DNA from: Gemmatimonadota bacterium
Lineage (GTDB): Bacteria > Gemmatimonadota > Gemmatimonadetes > Gemmatimonadales > GWC2-71-9
NCBI GenBank assembly: GCA_009692185.1
Contig: SHZT01000004.1
Coordinates: 124,001-188,000 of the forward strand
Length of the DNA: 64,000 nucleotides
Direction: 5' to 3'
Shown: piece by piece, positions 63,321-64,000 of the stretch
How positions within the stretch are numbered: position 1 is the first letter of the stretch
Layout: each line of letters opens with the position of its first letter
Notes under the pieces: model-generated
Told to the model about the DNA's origin: nothing
The model's database searches: none
Seen by the model: the letters and a program-made list of their open reading frames with translations, nothing else
Translations under genes and position numbers: made by a program

Positions 63321-64000
63321 ATGCGGTGCATGACGGTACGACTGATCGCGGTCCTCGGGATCGCGCTGGCCAGCGCTTCTCCCGCGTTTGCCCAGACACG
63401 GCTCACGACCCCGAAGGATTTCTTCGGGTTCAACATCGGCGACGACTACCAGCTGGCCAACTACCAGAAGATGACGGCCTACTGGAAGAAGCTCGCCACC
63501 GAGTCGGACCGGATCGTGGTGCAGGACATCGGCAAGACCGCCGAAGGCCGGTCCCACCTGATGGCCATCGTGTCGTCGCCGGCGAACATGAGGAACCTGG
63601 CCCGCTACCGCGGAATCTCGAAGCAGCTCGCCCTGGCCGAGGGGCTGACCGACGACCAGGCCCGCGCCCTGGCCAGGGAAGGGAAGAGCATCGTCTGGAT
63701 CGACGGTGGGCTCCACGCCAACGAGGTGCTTGGTGCGCAGCAGCTGACCGAGATGATCTGGCAAATGGTCAGCCGCACCGACGAGGAAACGATGCGGATG
63801 CTCAACGACGACATCATTCTCTTCGTCCACGCGAATCCCGACGGTAACGACCTCACGGCGGACTGGTACAACCGGAACCCGGTGCCCGAGAGGCGGACCA
63901 ACGCGCCCGGCCTGCCCCGGCTTTACCAGAAGTACATCGGCCACGACAACAACCGGGATTTCTTTGGCTCGACCCAGCCAGAGACGGAGAACATGAACCG
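63321..64000 (+). CDS. Secreted M14-family zinc carboxypeptidase (partial at window end)
   Basis: MRCMTVRLIAVLGIALASASPAFAQ...TAEGRSHLMAIVSSP...IVWIDGGLHANEVLGAQQLTEMIW...HANPDGNDL; reads off the window end. Confidence 0.87.
   Translation, partial: MRCMTVRLIAVLGIALASASPAFAQTRLTTPKDFFGFNIGDDYQLANYQKMTAYWKKLATESDRIVVQDIGKTAEGRSHLMAIVSSPANMRNLARYRGISKQLALAEGLTDDQARALAREGKSIVWIDGGLHANEVLGAQQLTEMIWQMVSRTDEETMRMLNDDIILFVHANPDGNDLTADWYNRNPVPERRTNAPGLPRLYQKYIGHDNNRDFFGSTQPETENMN

Overview
High-GC bacterial chromosome window, mostly housekeeping genes in tight operons (4-bp ATGA/GTGA overlaps). Protein content and gene order suggest Gemmatimonadota or a similar soil phylum; this affiliation is inferred. 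Main blocks: partial matrixin-like metalloprotease; Zn/Mn ABC uptake genes (no ATPase seen) with a porin-like protein; MerR regulator; TolC-HlyD-two ATPases-two ABC-2 permeases with TetR; EnvC-FtsX-FtsE; trans-sulfuration PLP enzyme; STAS/HATPase pair; PfkB and ROK kinases; lepA; a short rho; M28 peptidase; DUF58/BatA; mfd; two SurA-type PPIases; pdxA; rhodanese-MBL gene; CBS protein; hisD; typA; tRNA-Ile(GAU). An accessory, partly decayed stretch (about 43.9-49.4 kb) carries a type I RM remnant next to the tRNA, CotH, a phosphodiesterase and two pseudogenes. The rest includes cytochrome c, aroF, rpsU/infA, receivers, a truncated MATE gene, antiporter, mutM, DinB, PepSY, ettA and a partial M14 peptidase. 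The most unusual signal is a dispersed set of short-unit tandem-repeat hairpins (units of 7, 8, 9 or 15 bp; purine-rich arm first, complementary pyrimidine-rich arm second). They lie between genes and also inside ORFs: Mfd, PdxA, an ABC ATPase, a HATPase protein, a PPIase N-terminus, a TetR C-terminus and a rhodanese-MBL gene. The rhodanese-MBL gene is frameshifted exactly at an 8-bp repeat, and removing one unit restores the frame. All calls were made by reading; no database search was run.
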